From: JACKCR01 sp041390305
GTDB taxonomy: Bacteria; Eisenbacteria; RBG-16-71-46; CAIMUX01
Assembly (NCBI GenBank): GCA_041390305.1
Contig: JAWKQE010000002.1
Coordinates: forward strand, 269,519 to 333,518
Length of the DNA: 64,000 bases
Reading direction: 5' to 3'
Positions 54,837 to 62,755 of this stretch are shown piece by piece. Position 1 is the first letter of the stretch, and each line of letters begins with the position of its first letter. The translations under genes and the position numbers were made by a program. A model generated the notes under the pieces. The model saw nothing but the letters and a program-made list of their open reading frames with translations. It was not told the DNA's origin and ran no database searches.

Positions 54837-56499
54837 ATGACTACGATGACCCTTTCTGGGGGGAGCATGGACAAACTCCGGAGTCTTGGTGGGACGACGG
54901 CCCTGCTCATGGTGCTCGCAGTGTCGTCCGTTCTCACGATGTCGTGCGCGGGTGCACGACACGGACTTCCCGCGGTGCGGCCTGAGGCTACCCGGCAGAT
55001 CCTGGGTGGCGCCGACCTCTCCTCGGTGAATGAGCTGGAAGACTGCGGGGCCGTCTACCAGGTGGACGGTGAGGCCCGCGATCCGTTCGAGATCCTCGCG
55101 GCAGCCGGGATGAACGCCGTCAGGGTTCGGGTCTGGGTCGAACCGACGCGCACGAACTACTCCACGCTCGAGGATGCCGCGCGCACGCTCCGCCGGGCGA
55201 AGGCGCTCGGCCTCTCCACCATGCTCGACTTCCACTACTCGGACGACTGGGCCGATCCCGGGAAGCAGGTGATCCCCGCGGCCTGGGCTCCCGCACTCCA
55301 CGATGTCGCCACGCTCGCGGAGAGGGTGCGGAGCTACACCGTGGAGTCGCTTTCCTACCTCGGAGCGCAGGGGCTCATGCCCGACGTCGTGCAGGTCGGG
55401 AACGAGATCAACACGGAGATCCTGCGTCCGGCCGGAACCCGTGGGTGGCCGATCGACTGGCTACGGAATGCCACGTTGCTGAACGCCGGAATCGGCGGAG
55501 TACGCGCCATGGCCGGGCGCTACGGAAGCGCGCCCCGCGTTCTGCTTCACATAGCACAGCCAGAAAACGTCGAGCCCTGGTTCGACGCGGCCCTGGCGCA
55601 CGGCGTGGACGACTTCGACTACATCGGGATCTCGTACTACCCGTACTGGTCGGTGCAGTCGATCCCGGAGCTCGGCGAAACCGTTGCTCACGTGCGCAAG
55701 AAGTACGACGTCGACGTGATGGTGGTCGAGACCGGCTACGACTGGACGCACGAAGCCGACCTTGGCGCGCAGCTCGGCGCGGTGGGGGCCTCTCCGAGCG
55801 ACCCGAAGGAGGTCTCATCGGGAGGCGTGGCGTCTCACTCCAGGTTGCCCGAGATGGAACCGGGCTACCCGCCGTCGACCGACGGCCAGAGACGATTCCT
55901 TCCTCGATGTCACGAAGGCGGTGCTGGACGCGGGCGGTGCCGGAGTCTTCTATTGGGAGCCGGCCGAAGTCCCAACGCCCTGCACGCCGAGAACGGATCC
56001 ACGGAAGTGGACGCGTTCGTTCTTCGACATCGACAATGGGAACGAGCTCCTTCCGAGCGCCGAGTTCTTCCGTGTGATCGCGGAGCGAAACAAACCGCGG
56101 TCTGAGTCCGGCACCGGTCTCGAGGAGGGTGCGGGGGTTGGAGGCGTCGCTGGCGTCCGGCCTGACGAACACACGAGCCGTACCTCCCTCGATTGGGCGG
56201 GGACGTACGAAGGGATCGTCCCCTGTGCCGACTGCGAGGGGATCGAGACGACGATCCTGCTCACGTACGACGACGCCTACATCCTCCGCACGAAGTATCT
56301 CGGGAAGGACGAGCGTGTGTTCGAGCGCAGCGGCGCGGTCGTGTGGAGCGACGACGGGGGCTCGATCCGGCTCGGTGGCGTCACCCAGGGACCCGACCGC
56401 TATCTGGTGGGCGAGAACGTGCTCATCCAGCTGGACCGTGAAGGGAATCGGATCACCGGCGACCTCGCGCAGAGCTACCGGCTCGCAAAGGTCAGGTAG
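54837..56499 (+). CDS. GH53 arabinogalactan endo-beta-1,4-galactanase fused to an NlpE-like domain; one frameshift
   Basis: Lipoprotein leader (LMVLAVSSVLTMSCAG) after ATG 54837; ATG 54867 is also possible. The GH53 barrel shows ILGGADLSSVNELEDCGAVY, VRVRVWVEP, DFHYSDDWADPGKQ, acid/base Glu in VVQVGNEINTE, ISYYPYW and nucleophile Glu in VMVVETGYDW. Near 55890 one base is missing: GYPPSTDGQ continues in the next frame as DDSFLDVTKAVLDAGGAGVF then YWEPAEVPTPC and FFDIDNGNELLP. After the barrel a ~100-residue NlpE-N-like domain follows (WAGTYEGIVPCADCEGIETT ... ILRTKYLGKDERVF). The enzyme should cleave beta-1,4-galactan at the cell surface. The fused domain's role is unknown. Confidence 0.8.
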
Positions 56500-56547
56500 C
56501 GTTCCGGAGTACCACGGCATCCAGCGAGCAGCAGGAGGGCGGAGAGC

Positions 56548-56724
56548 CTACCGCTCTGCTTTCCGTGGGCCGCGGCGCTCCTTGGCCCGACAGGCCTCGC
56601 ACCGCGTCCATCCGCGCGCTGCGGCCGAAGGTGTGAGGTGGTTGTCGCACTCCTCGCACTTGGGCCCCATCGGTTTCGTGTCCTTCGAGGAACCAGGTCG
56701 CTTGGGTCGTTTCGGCTCGCTCAC
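56548..56724 (-). CDS. Small zinc-ribbon-like protein (58 residues)
   Basis: GTG 56724 is preceded by GGGAGG with 5-nt spacing, one of the best ribosome-binding sites in the window. The product is basic: it starts MSEPKRPKRPGSSKDTKPMG and contains a CEEC ... CEAC pair (KCEECDNHLTP, TRCEACRAKERRG) spaced like a zinc ribbon. It ends RKAER at 56548. Such small zinc-binding proteins often act on nucleic acids or ribosomes. No named family is recognised. Confidence 0.72.
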   Translation of the reverse strand: MSEPKRPKRPGSSKDTKPMGPKCEECDNHLTPSAAARGWTRCEACRAKERRGPRKAER

Positions 56725-56859
56725 GAATCCTCCCGCAGGGGCCGCGCCTGACTGTACTATCTCGGTCGCCGCGAAACAGCGGCCGAGTAGGAGTGACGCG
56801 GTCGCAGGGCCCGCTTCCCGGCGTGCCGGCGCCGAGATTCAGGCGACAGGAGACTCGGA

Positions 56860-57747
56860 TTGCATTCCCTGCGGAACGACCTCGGTGAGGAAGTCGCCCG
56901 GCTCGATTCGGTCGCGCTCGGCGATGCGCTCTTCGCACTCCTCCTGGACTGGAAGGGGGATCGCGCGCTTCCCCCCACGAGTGACGGCTCGTCCGCTCTC
57001 CAGGGGCTGATCGACGAGCTGAAAGGCCGCGGTGGGCGGACCTTCGTGACGCGGATCATCACCGCGCAGTCGAACCGTGACTCCACGCTCACGGACCGCC
57101 GGTCCTCGTGGCATCGGACGGTCCTCCAGGAACTGGGCTTTCAGGAGGGGGAGGAACGGGTCGAGTACCGACTCCCGCTGGCGCACGCGATCGAGGCGCT
57201 GGGGCGTCCTCCTGCGCCGGAAGCTCCCGTCGAGCCGGAACACTCCGGCGATCGGGGACGTCCCGTCGAGCCGAGACGTCCCATCGCGTCCACGCTGACC
57301 TGGATTCCGGTGGCGACGGAACCCGGACCCGAACTGGAACGCGCGGCGGGGATCCTGAGCGGGGTTGCGCCGAAGGACCCCGACCTCAACACGGTCGACG
57401 CCGCCCGCGGCTTCCTGCTCGCGCGGAAGGAGGACTCGAGCCTCGTCCTCACGCCGGAATGCATCCAGATCGGCCAGGTCGACGGGGCCGACGCGGCCAT
57501 CGTCATTCCGAGCGTCGCGCCCGGGACCGGTTGGTGCAGCCTCTACTACATGGGCGTCCTGCCCGCGTTTCGGGGGCGGGGGCTCGGCACCGAAGTGATG
57601 CAGCGAGGCTTCGAGATCATGGAGTCTCTCGGAGGGAAGACCTACCACGATGGAACAGGCGCCGAGAACGCGGCCGCACTCGCGCTCTTCGCTCGTTTCG
57701 GCGTTCCGCCATACCGCCGCATGGAGGAGTGGTCGCTCGGGACGTGA
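56860..57747 (+). CDS. GNAT-family N-acetyltransferase
   Basis: About 295 residues; TTG 56860 is the first available start and is uncertain. The C-terminal half is a GNAT fold: LYYMGVLPAFRGRGLGTEVM is the acetyl-CoA pyrophosphate loop (RxGxG/A type, RGRGLG), followed by THDGTGAENAAAL-like NAAALALFARFG, the classic GNAT end. The N-terminal ~120 residues resemble a second, degenerate GNAT-like half (WHRTVLQELGFQEGEERVEY). A Pro/Glu/Arg linker joins them. The acceptor substrate is unknown. Confidence 0.82.
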   Translation: MHSLRNDLGEEVARLDSVALGDALFALLLDWKGDRALPPTSDGSSALQGLIDELKGRGGRTFVTRIITAQSNRDSTLTDRRSSWHRTVLQELGFQEGEERVEYRLPLAHAIEALGRPPAPEAPVEPEHSGDRGRPVEPRRPIASTLTWIPVATEPGPELERAAGILSGVAPKDPDLNTVDAARGFLLARKEDSSLVLTPECIQIGQVDGADAAIVIPSVAPGTGWCSLYYMGVLPAFRGRGLGTEVMQRGFEIMESLGGKTYHDGTGAENAAALALFARFGVPPYRRMEEWSLGT

Positions 57748-57861
57748 CAGCGAACCCAGGCGTTGCAACCCGCGCGAGGGGACGTTGCGCGGTCACTCGC
57801 CGCCCGCCGAACGGGTCGAACACACCTTTACTCGCCCCTGACCTTCCCTGAGACTCCCGGC

Positions 57862-58668
57862 ATGGAGGGGTTGAGACACCGGATCCACGAGATCATCTTC
57901 GAGGCGGATACGACAGCCGGAAAGCTGTTCGACCTCGTCCTGATCTTCAGCATCCTGGTCAGTGTGCTCGCGGTGCTTCTCGACAGTGTCGCCTGGATCC
58001 GTGCGGATCATGGGACCACGCTCTACGCGATCGAGTGGTTCTTCACGATCCTCTTCACCATCGAGTACCTCCTCAGAGTCTACAGCGTCGAGCGGCCGTC
58101 CGCGTACGTGCGCAGCTTCTTCGGGGTGATCGACCTCCTCGCCATCCTGCCGACGTACCTGAGTGTCGTCCTTCCGGGCACGCAGTACCTCCTCGTGATC
58201 CGGGTTCTACGGGTCCTGCGGGTGTTTCGGGTGCTCAAGCTCGCGGCTTACGTCGGGGCGACGCAGGATCTGATGGAGGCGATCGGCGCGGCCCGATCCA
58301 AGATCACGGTGTTCTTCTTCTTCGTGATCACGCTCGTCACGGTCCTGGGATCCTTGATGTACCTGGTCGAAGGTGCAGGGTCCGGGTTCACGAGCATCCC
58401 GAAGGCGATCTACTGGTCGATCGTGACACTCACGACGGTGGGCTATGGAGACATCTCTCCACAGACCACGCTGGGCCAGTTCCTCGCCGCCGTCGTGATG
58501 GTGCTGGGCTACGCCATCATCGCCGTCCCCACCGGCATCGTGACGGCGGAGCTCGCGAGCGTCCGGAACCGAACGGTGACCACGCAGACGTGCAGGCACT
58601 GCAACCGCGAGGACCACGACGCGGATGCGGTGTTCTGCAAGCACTGTGGAGCCAGGCTCAATCCCTAG
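57862..58668 (+). CDS. Voltage-gated-type potassium channel with C-terminal zinc ribbon
   Basis: 268 residues from ATG 57862. Six transmembrane helices are visible, with an S4-like voltage sensor (VIRVLRVLRVFRVLKLA) carrying regularly spaced arginines. The selectivity filter is TTVGYGD. The cytosolic C-terminus ends in a four-cysteine/His zinc ribbon: CRHCNREDHDADAVFCKHCG. Prokaryotic KvAP/Kv-type channels share the core, and the ribbon is seen in some members. A KefB-type antiporter lies 2 kb away, suggesting potassium handling, though the genes are on opposite strands. Confidence 0.9.
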   Translation: MEGLRHRIHEIIFEADTTAGKLFDLVLIFSILVSVLAVLLDSVAWIRADHGTTLYAIEWFFTILFTIEYLLRVYSVERPSAYVRSFFGVIDLLAILPTYLSVVLPGTQYLLVIRVLRVLRVFRVLKLAAYVGATQDLMEAIGAARSKITVFFFFVITLVTVLGSLMYLVEGAGSGFTSIPKAIYWSIVTLTTVGYGDISPQTTLGQFLAAVVMVLGYAIIAVPTGIVTAELASVRNRTVTTQTCRHCNREDHDADAVFCKHCGARLNP

Positions 58669-58678
58669 GGCGTGGTGA

Positions 58679-60511
58679 CTAGTCGATCAACGTGATCGGA
58701 AGTGCCCTGCCTCCGGACGTCGTGGAGAGTCTGACGTAGTAGACGCCGCTCGGGACCTTCCGCCCCGATCCGTCCCGACGGTCCCATTCCCAGGTTGCCA
58801 GTCCTTCGGCGACCTCACCGTTCCAGACGGACCGAACCACACGTCCACTCACGTCGAAGACGTCGAGAGTCGCCGCTCCGAGCGCCGGACCTCGGTACCG
58901 GATCCGGGTGCCGTTACGCACCGGATTCGGGATCGCGCGGAGGTCGTCGAGCGCGAGGTCCGCGGACGGTACTTCAGAAGCGTCGCGCAGGTTGAAGTGG
59001 ATGAGGTTGCCGATCGACGAGTCCCACGTCGTGATGCCGAGGTCGAGGTCGACGGAGTAGGAGTACTCGATCTGCACTTCGTCCCCCGGAGCCGGCGGGT
59101 TGGCGAACGAGATCCAGCCGTTCGAGAGATGCTCGCAGTACGCATCGGGTCCGACGGGGGAGCCTCCGACGGAGACGGCGTCGATCGAGCGGACCGGTGT
59201 CTGGCCGGTTCGGAAGAACGTGCGGAGTCCGTCACCGGTGCCGTGGGCGACCCCGTCGTGACGCAGGCCGTCGTTGTCGACGTCACCCCAGAACATGTTC
59301 TCGGTGACGACGTTGAGGTCCGACAGCCAGACCGGCGTCGTCGTGAGCGTGCCGCCGAGGTTCTCGAAGATCCGGGCCTGCCCGAACCAGATGCCGGCCG
59401 CGAGGTCGAGGTCCCCATCCGTGTCGATGTCGACCCAGGAGACGTGCGAGCCGTAACCGCCGGTGGCAGACGTCCAGGTCGGCGTCGTGGGTAGCGTTCC
59501 GCCCGCGTTCTCGTAGACCTTGAACTTGCCCGCGCCTCCGAGCTGGTTGTTGTCCGCAACTGCGAGCTCGGGGAAGCCGTCTCCGTTCCAGTCACCCATC
59601 GCGGCGGTGTTCCCCAACTCGGGCAGATCGGTGTTCTGCCACGTCGCGCTCGTGGAGATGCCACCACCTTCGGTCTGGTGATTCTCGTAGATGCGGAGTG
59701 GGCTCGAGCTGCCGCAGAAGACGACGTCGAGATCACCGTCGAGGTCGACGTCCTCCCAGACCACGTCGAGCGCGTACGCGACGTCGTCGGACTGCCACGG
59801 CGTGACCGCGGCGAAGCTCCCGTCGACGTTGAAGAAGATCCGCTGCCTTTCGGCATTGTTCTCGTAGTCGTCACCGCAGGCGACCGCGAGGTCGAGATCG
59901 CCATCGCCATCCGCGTCCCCCAGGGCGCAGGAGAACGTGTAGAACGGATCCGAGACCCAGACGGGCGAGGACGTGAACGTTCCATCTCCCGCACCGAGGT
60001 AGAGCTTCACGTTGCCGGGCTGGGAAAAGCCGGCCGGTCCGATGTAGACCGAAACGACGAGGTCCGAGATTCCGTCGCCGTCGACATCTCCGACATCGAG
60101 GTGTCCGTTGTAGTCGATGTCGGTCGACTGCCAGGTGGGCGTGGTCGGGATGGACGTCCCGTCGTGGCGGTAGACGGTGACCTTCTGCCTGCCGATGTCG
60201 TTTCCGTTCGCGGTGACCATGTCGATCCAGCCGTCCGCGTCGAGATCGACGAAGAGGCCGCCGGTCGCGTAATGGCTGAGCGGGAGCGACTCGTAGCCTG
60301 CGTGGGGGTCGAGCGGGATGCTCCCGAGCGACGAGGACGCCGCAGTGCAGAGGGCCCCGGTGATCAGAGCCGCCGCGGTGCGAGCCGAGGCGATCCGAAT
60401 CGAGGCGGTGCGTGCCGCGCGGGTGCGAGCCGAGGGGATCCAGGCCGGAACGGACCGAGCCGTAGGGAGGGAAACGGCGAGAGGCGTGGCGGGTGCGTGT
60501 CGACGATGCAT
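58679..60511 (-). CDS. Secreted FG-GAP/VCBS repeat protein with FlgD-like sorting domain
   Basis: 610 residues from ATG 60511 with AGGAGG 5 nt upstream. The leader is unusually long and Arg/Ala-rich (ARTRAARTASIRIASARTAA) before ALITGALCTAASSSLGS. The body has about seven FG-GAP/VCBS repeats with Ca2+-binding DxDxDGxxD loops: VDLDADGWIDMV, GDVDGDGISDLVV, GDADGDGDLDLAV, EDVDLDGDLDVVF, GDWNGDGFPELAV, VDIDTDGDLDLAA. These predict a beta-propeller. The end (IPNPVRNGTRIRY ... RKVPSGVYYVRLSTTSG) is the sorting domain. No catalytic signature is present; surface adhesion is a guess. Confidence 0.87.
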   Translation of the reverse strand: MHRRHAPATPLAVSLPTARSVPAWIPSARTRAARTASIRIASARTAAALITGALCTAASSSLGSIPLDPHAGYESLPLSHYATGGLFVDLDADGWIDMVTANGNDIGRQKVTVYRHDGTSIPTTPTWQSTDIDYNGHLDVGDVDGDGISDLVVSVYIGPAGFSQPGNVKLYLGAGDGTFTSSPVWVSDPFYTFSCALGDADGDGDLDLAVACGDDYENNAERQRIFFNVDGSFAAVTPWQSDDVAYALDVVWEDVDLDGDLDVVFCGSSSPLRIYENHQTEGGGISTSATWQNTDLPELGNTAAMGDWNGDGFPELAVADNNQLGGAGKFKVYENAGGTLPTTPTWTSATGGYGSHVSWVDIDTDGDLDLAAGIWFGQARIFENLGGTLTTTPVWLSDLNVVTENMFWGDVDNDGLRHDGVAHGTGDGLRTFFRTGQTPVRSIDAVSVGGSPVGPDAYCEHLSNGWISFANPPAPGDEVQIEYSYSVDLDLGITTWDSSIGNLIHFNLRDASEVPSADLALDDLRAIPNPVRNGTRIRYRGPALGAATLDVFDVSGRVVRSVWNGEVAEGLATWEWDRRDGSGRKVPSGVYYVRLSTTSGGRALPITLID

Positions 60512-60594
60512 GAAGACCTCCTGCGCTCGACCCGCGTCGAGGCCGAGCGTTCCCAGCAACGAGCACAAAGACGATAGCACATCCGTGCCCGGGG

Positions 60595-62571
60595 CTATGC
60601 GTCCTCGACGCGCCCCAACGTCTCCTGCAACCGCTCGAACTCCTTCGGTCCGCCCATGGCCGCGATCCGGTCGCCGGCCGCGAGCCGGAAGTCCCCGTCC
60701 GGGTTCGGACGGACGGAACTCTCGCCCGGACGGAGTACGGCCACGACCGAGACTCCGGTGCGGGCGCGCAGATTCAGTTCTCGGAGGGTCCTGCCGGCCA
60801 GTCCACACTCTGCCGTGACCTCTACCCAGGTCATGTCCAGAACGCGTGAAGCCGCATCGAGTGTCGCGACGGCGCTGTAGTCGGGGTGTTCCTGGTAGAG
60901 CACGGAGTACAGCTCCCTCCGGATCTCGTCCGAGAAGCGTTGGACTTCGGTGGCCGGGTACTCGAGCCGGAGGAGTGCCTGCCTCGTCATCTCGATGCCG
61001 GCCTCGAACTCCGGTTGGACCACTTCGTAGACGCCGATTTCGTGGAGGTGGCGCATCGACTCGACGTCGGCCGACCTCGCGACGACGACGAGGTTGGGGT
61101 TGAGCCTCCGCGCGGCCTCGATCACGTGAACGGCCACCGCGACCGACGGCACCGTGACGAGGAGAAGGCGCGCCGTCCGGATGTGGGCGGCCTCGAGGAC
61201 CGTCGACTGCTCTGCGTCCCCGAACACGACCGCGAGACCGGCCGCGCGGGCCTGGTCGAAGCGCCGCTGCTCCGATTCGATCAGGACGAACGGCCGCTCC
61301 AGGCGCTGGAGAACCGATGAGACGTGGCGACCGACGCGCCCGGCGCCGGCGATCACTACGTGGTCATCGAGCCCACCCTGGGGAACCGGCGCGGCTTCGA
61401 CCGTTTCGAGCGGGAGCCACCGACGGCGGATGCCATGGACAGGCTCGGCCAGCCGGACGAGTGCGGGCGTCGCCACCATGGTGAGGATGGCGGCGGAGAG
61501 GATCAGCGAGTACTGCTCGTTGTCGAGGACGCCGATCTTCGTTCCCTGCCTCGCGAGGAGGAACGAGAACTCGCCGATCTGTGCGAGACCGAGTCCCACC
61601 GCGATTGGCGTCACACCACGGTAGCGGAAGAGGCGGACGAGGAGGGTGATGACGAACGCCTTCGCCACGATGACGGTGACGACGACCGGGAAGACGGTGG
61701 TCGCGTGCGAAACGAGGAATCTCGGGTCGAAGAGCATGCCGACCGAGACGAAGAAGAGCAGTCCGAAGATGTCCCGAAGAGGGATGATGTCCCCCAGCGC
61801 CTGGTGGGCGTGATCGGACTCGCTGAGGACCATTCCCGTGACGAAAGCACCGAGCGCGAACGAGAGACCGGTGAGATAGGTCAGGTAACCGACCCCGAGT
61901 CCGAGTGCCGTCACCGTGAGGAGGAACATCTCCCGGGAGTTGGCCAGTGCCACGCGGCGGAGGAGCGGGGGAAAGAGGCGCGTTCCCGCGAACACGAGTC
62001 CGGCGAGGACGGCCGCCGCCCGCAGGGCCGCGAGCAGAACCCGGGCGGCGTCCGCCTCGGGGGCGGCGAGTTCGGGAAGGAGGATCATGAGTGGGACGAC
62101 CGCGAGGTCCTGGACGATCAGCATCCCGATCATGACGCGCGCCGAGACGGTGCCCATCAGGCCGAGAGACATGAGCGTCCGCAGGATGACCATCGTGCTG
62201 GAAAGGGACACGACGGCGCCGAGCCAGAGAGACGGCTGCAGTCCCCAGCCGAGCTTCGTCCCGAGCAGTACGCCGACGAGTCCGGTGATCGCGATCTGGA
62301 TCGGGGTTCCGACCAGGGCAATGCCCCGCACCGCCCGCAGCTCCCGGAAGGAGAACTCGATCCCGAGCGCGAAGAGGAGGAGCGCAACGCCGATCTCTGC
62401 CAGCGTTTCGATGTCGTGGATGTCGGCGACCGTGGGGCCGGCGGTGTAGGGCCCGACCAGGACCCCGGCGAGGATGTAGCCCAGGATGAGCGGCTGACGG
62501 AGTTGGTGCGCGACGAGGCCGCCGATCAGAGCAGCGACGACGATCAACGCGATGTCCGCGGCGATTCCCAT
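60595..62571 (-). CDS. CPA2 cation:proton antiporter, KefB type with RCK domains
   Basis: 658 residues from ATG 62571. Residues ~1-390 are a Na+/H+ exchanger-type membrane domain with about a dozen helices (LILGYILAGVLVGPYTAG, VVSLSSTMVILRTL, MIGMLIVQDLAVVPLMILLP with the conserved QD). A TrkA-N/RCK nucleotide-binding domain follows: HVVIAGAGRVGRHVSSVL (GxGxxG), then FGDAEQSTVLEAA. A TrkA-C domain (LAGRTLRELNLRARTGVSVV ... GDRIAAMGG) ends it. It exports K+ or Na+ in exchange for H+ under ligand control. No KefF/KefG partner is seen. Confidence 0.92.
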   Translation of the reverse strand: MGIAADIALIVVAALIGGLVAHQLRQPLILGYILAGVLVGPYTAGPTVADIHDIETLAEIGVALLLFALGIEFSFRELRAVRGIALVGTPIQIAITGLVGVLLGTKLGWGLQPSLWLGAVVSLSSTMVILRTLMSLGLMGTVSARVMIGMLIVQDLAVVPLMILLPELAAPEADAARVLLAALRAAAVLAGLVFAGTRLFPPLLRRVALANSREMFLLTVTALGLGVGYLTYLTGLSFALGAFVTGMVLSESDHAHQALGDIIPLRDIFGLLFFVSVGMLFDPRFLVSHATTVFPVVVTVIVAKAFVITLLVRLFRYRGVTPIAVGLGLAQIGEFSFLLARQGTKIGVLDNEQYSLILSAAILTMVATPALVRLAEPVHGIRRRWLPLETVEAAPVPQGGLDDHVVIAGAGRVGRHVSSVLQRLERPFVLIESEQRRFDQARAAGLAVVFGDAEQSTVLEAAHIRTARLLLVTVPSVAVAVHVIEAARRLNPNLVVVARSADVESMRHLHEIGVYEVVQPEFEAGIEMTRQALLRLEYPATEVQRFSDEIRRELYSVLYQEHPDYSAVATLDAASRVLDMTWVEVTAECGLAGRTLRELNLRARTGVSVVAVLRPGESSVRPNPDGDFRLAAGDRIAAMGGPKEFERLQETLGRVEDA

Positions 62572-62755
62572 GGCCCTCCCTTACCGGACGCTTGGACTTC
62601 GCCGCATACTAACCGATCTCGCCGGTCGGTGGTCTCGGACGTGACGGCCCGCAGGAGGGCGTTCGCAGACTCACGCGGCGACCTCGACCGGCGTGGGCGT
62701 GTGAGTTCCCCTGGTCGTGGGCCGCGAACCCGAAGCGCCGAACGCGGGCGGTCGA

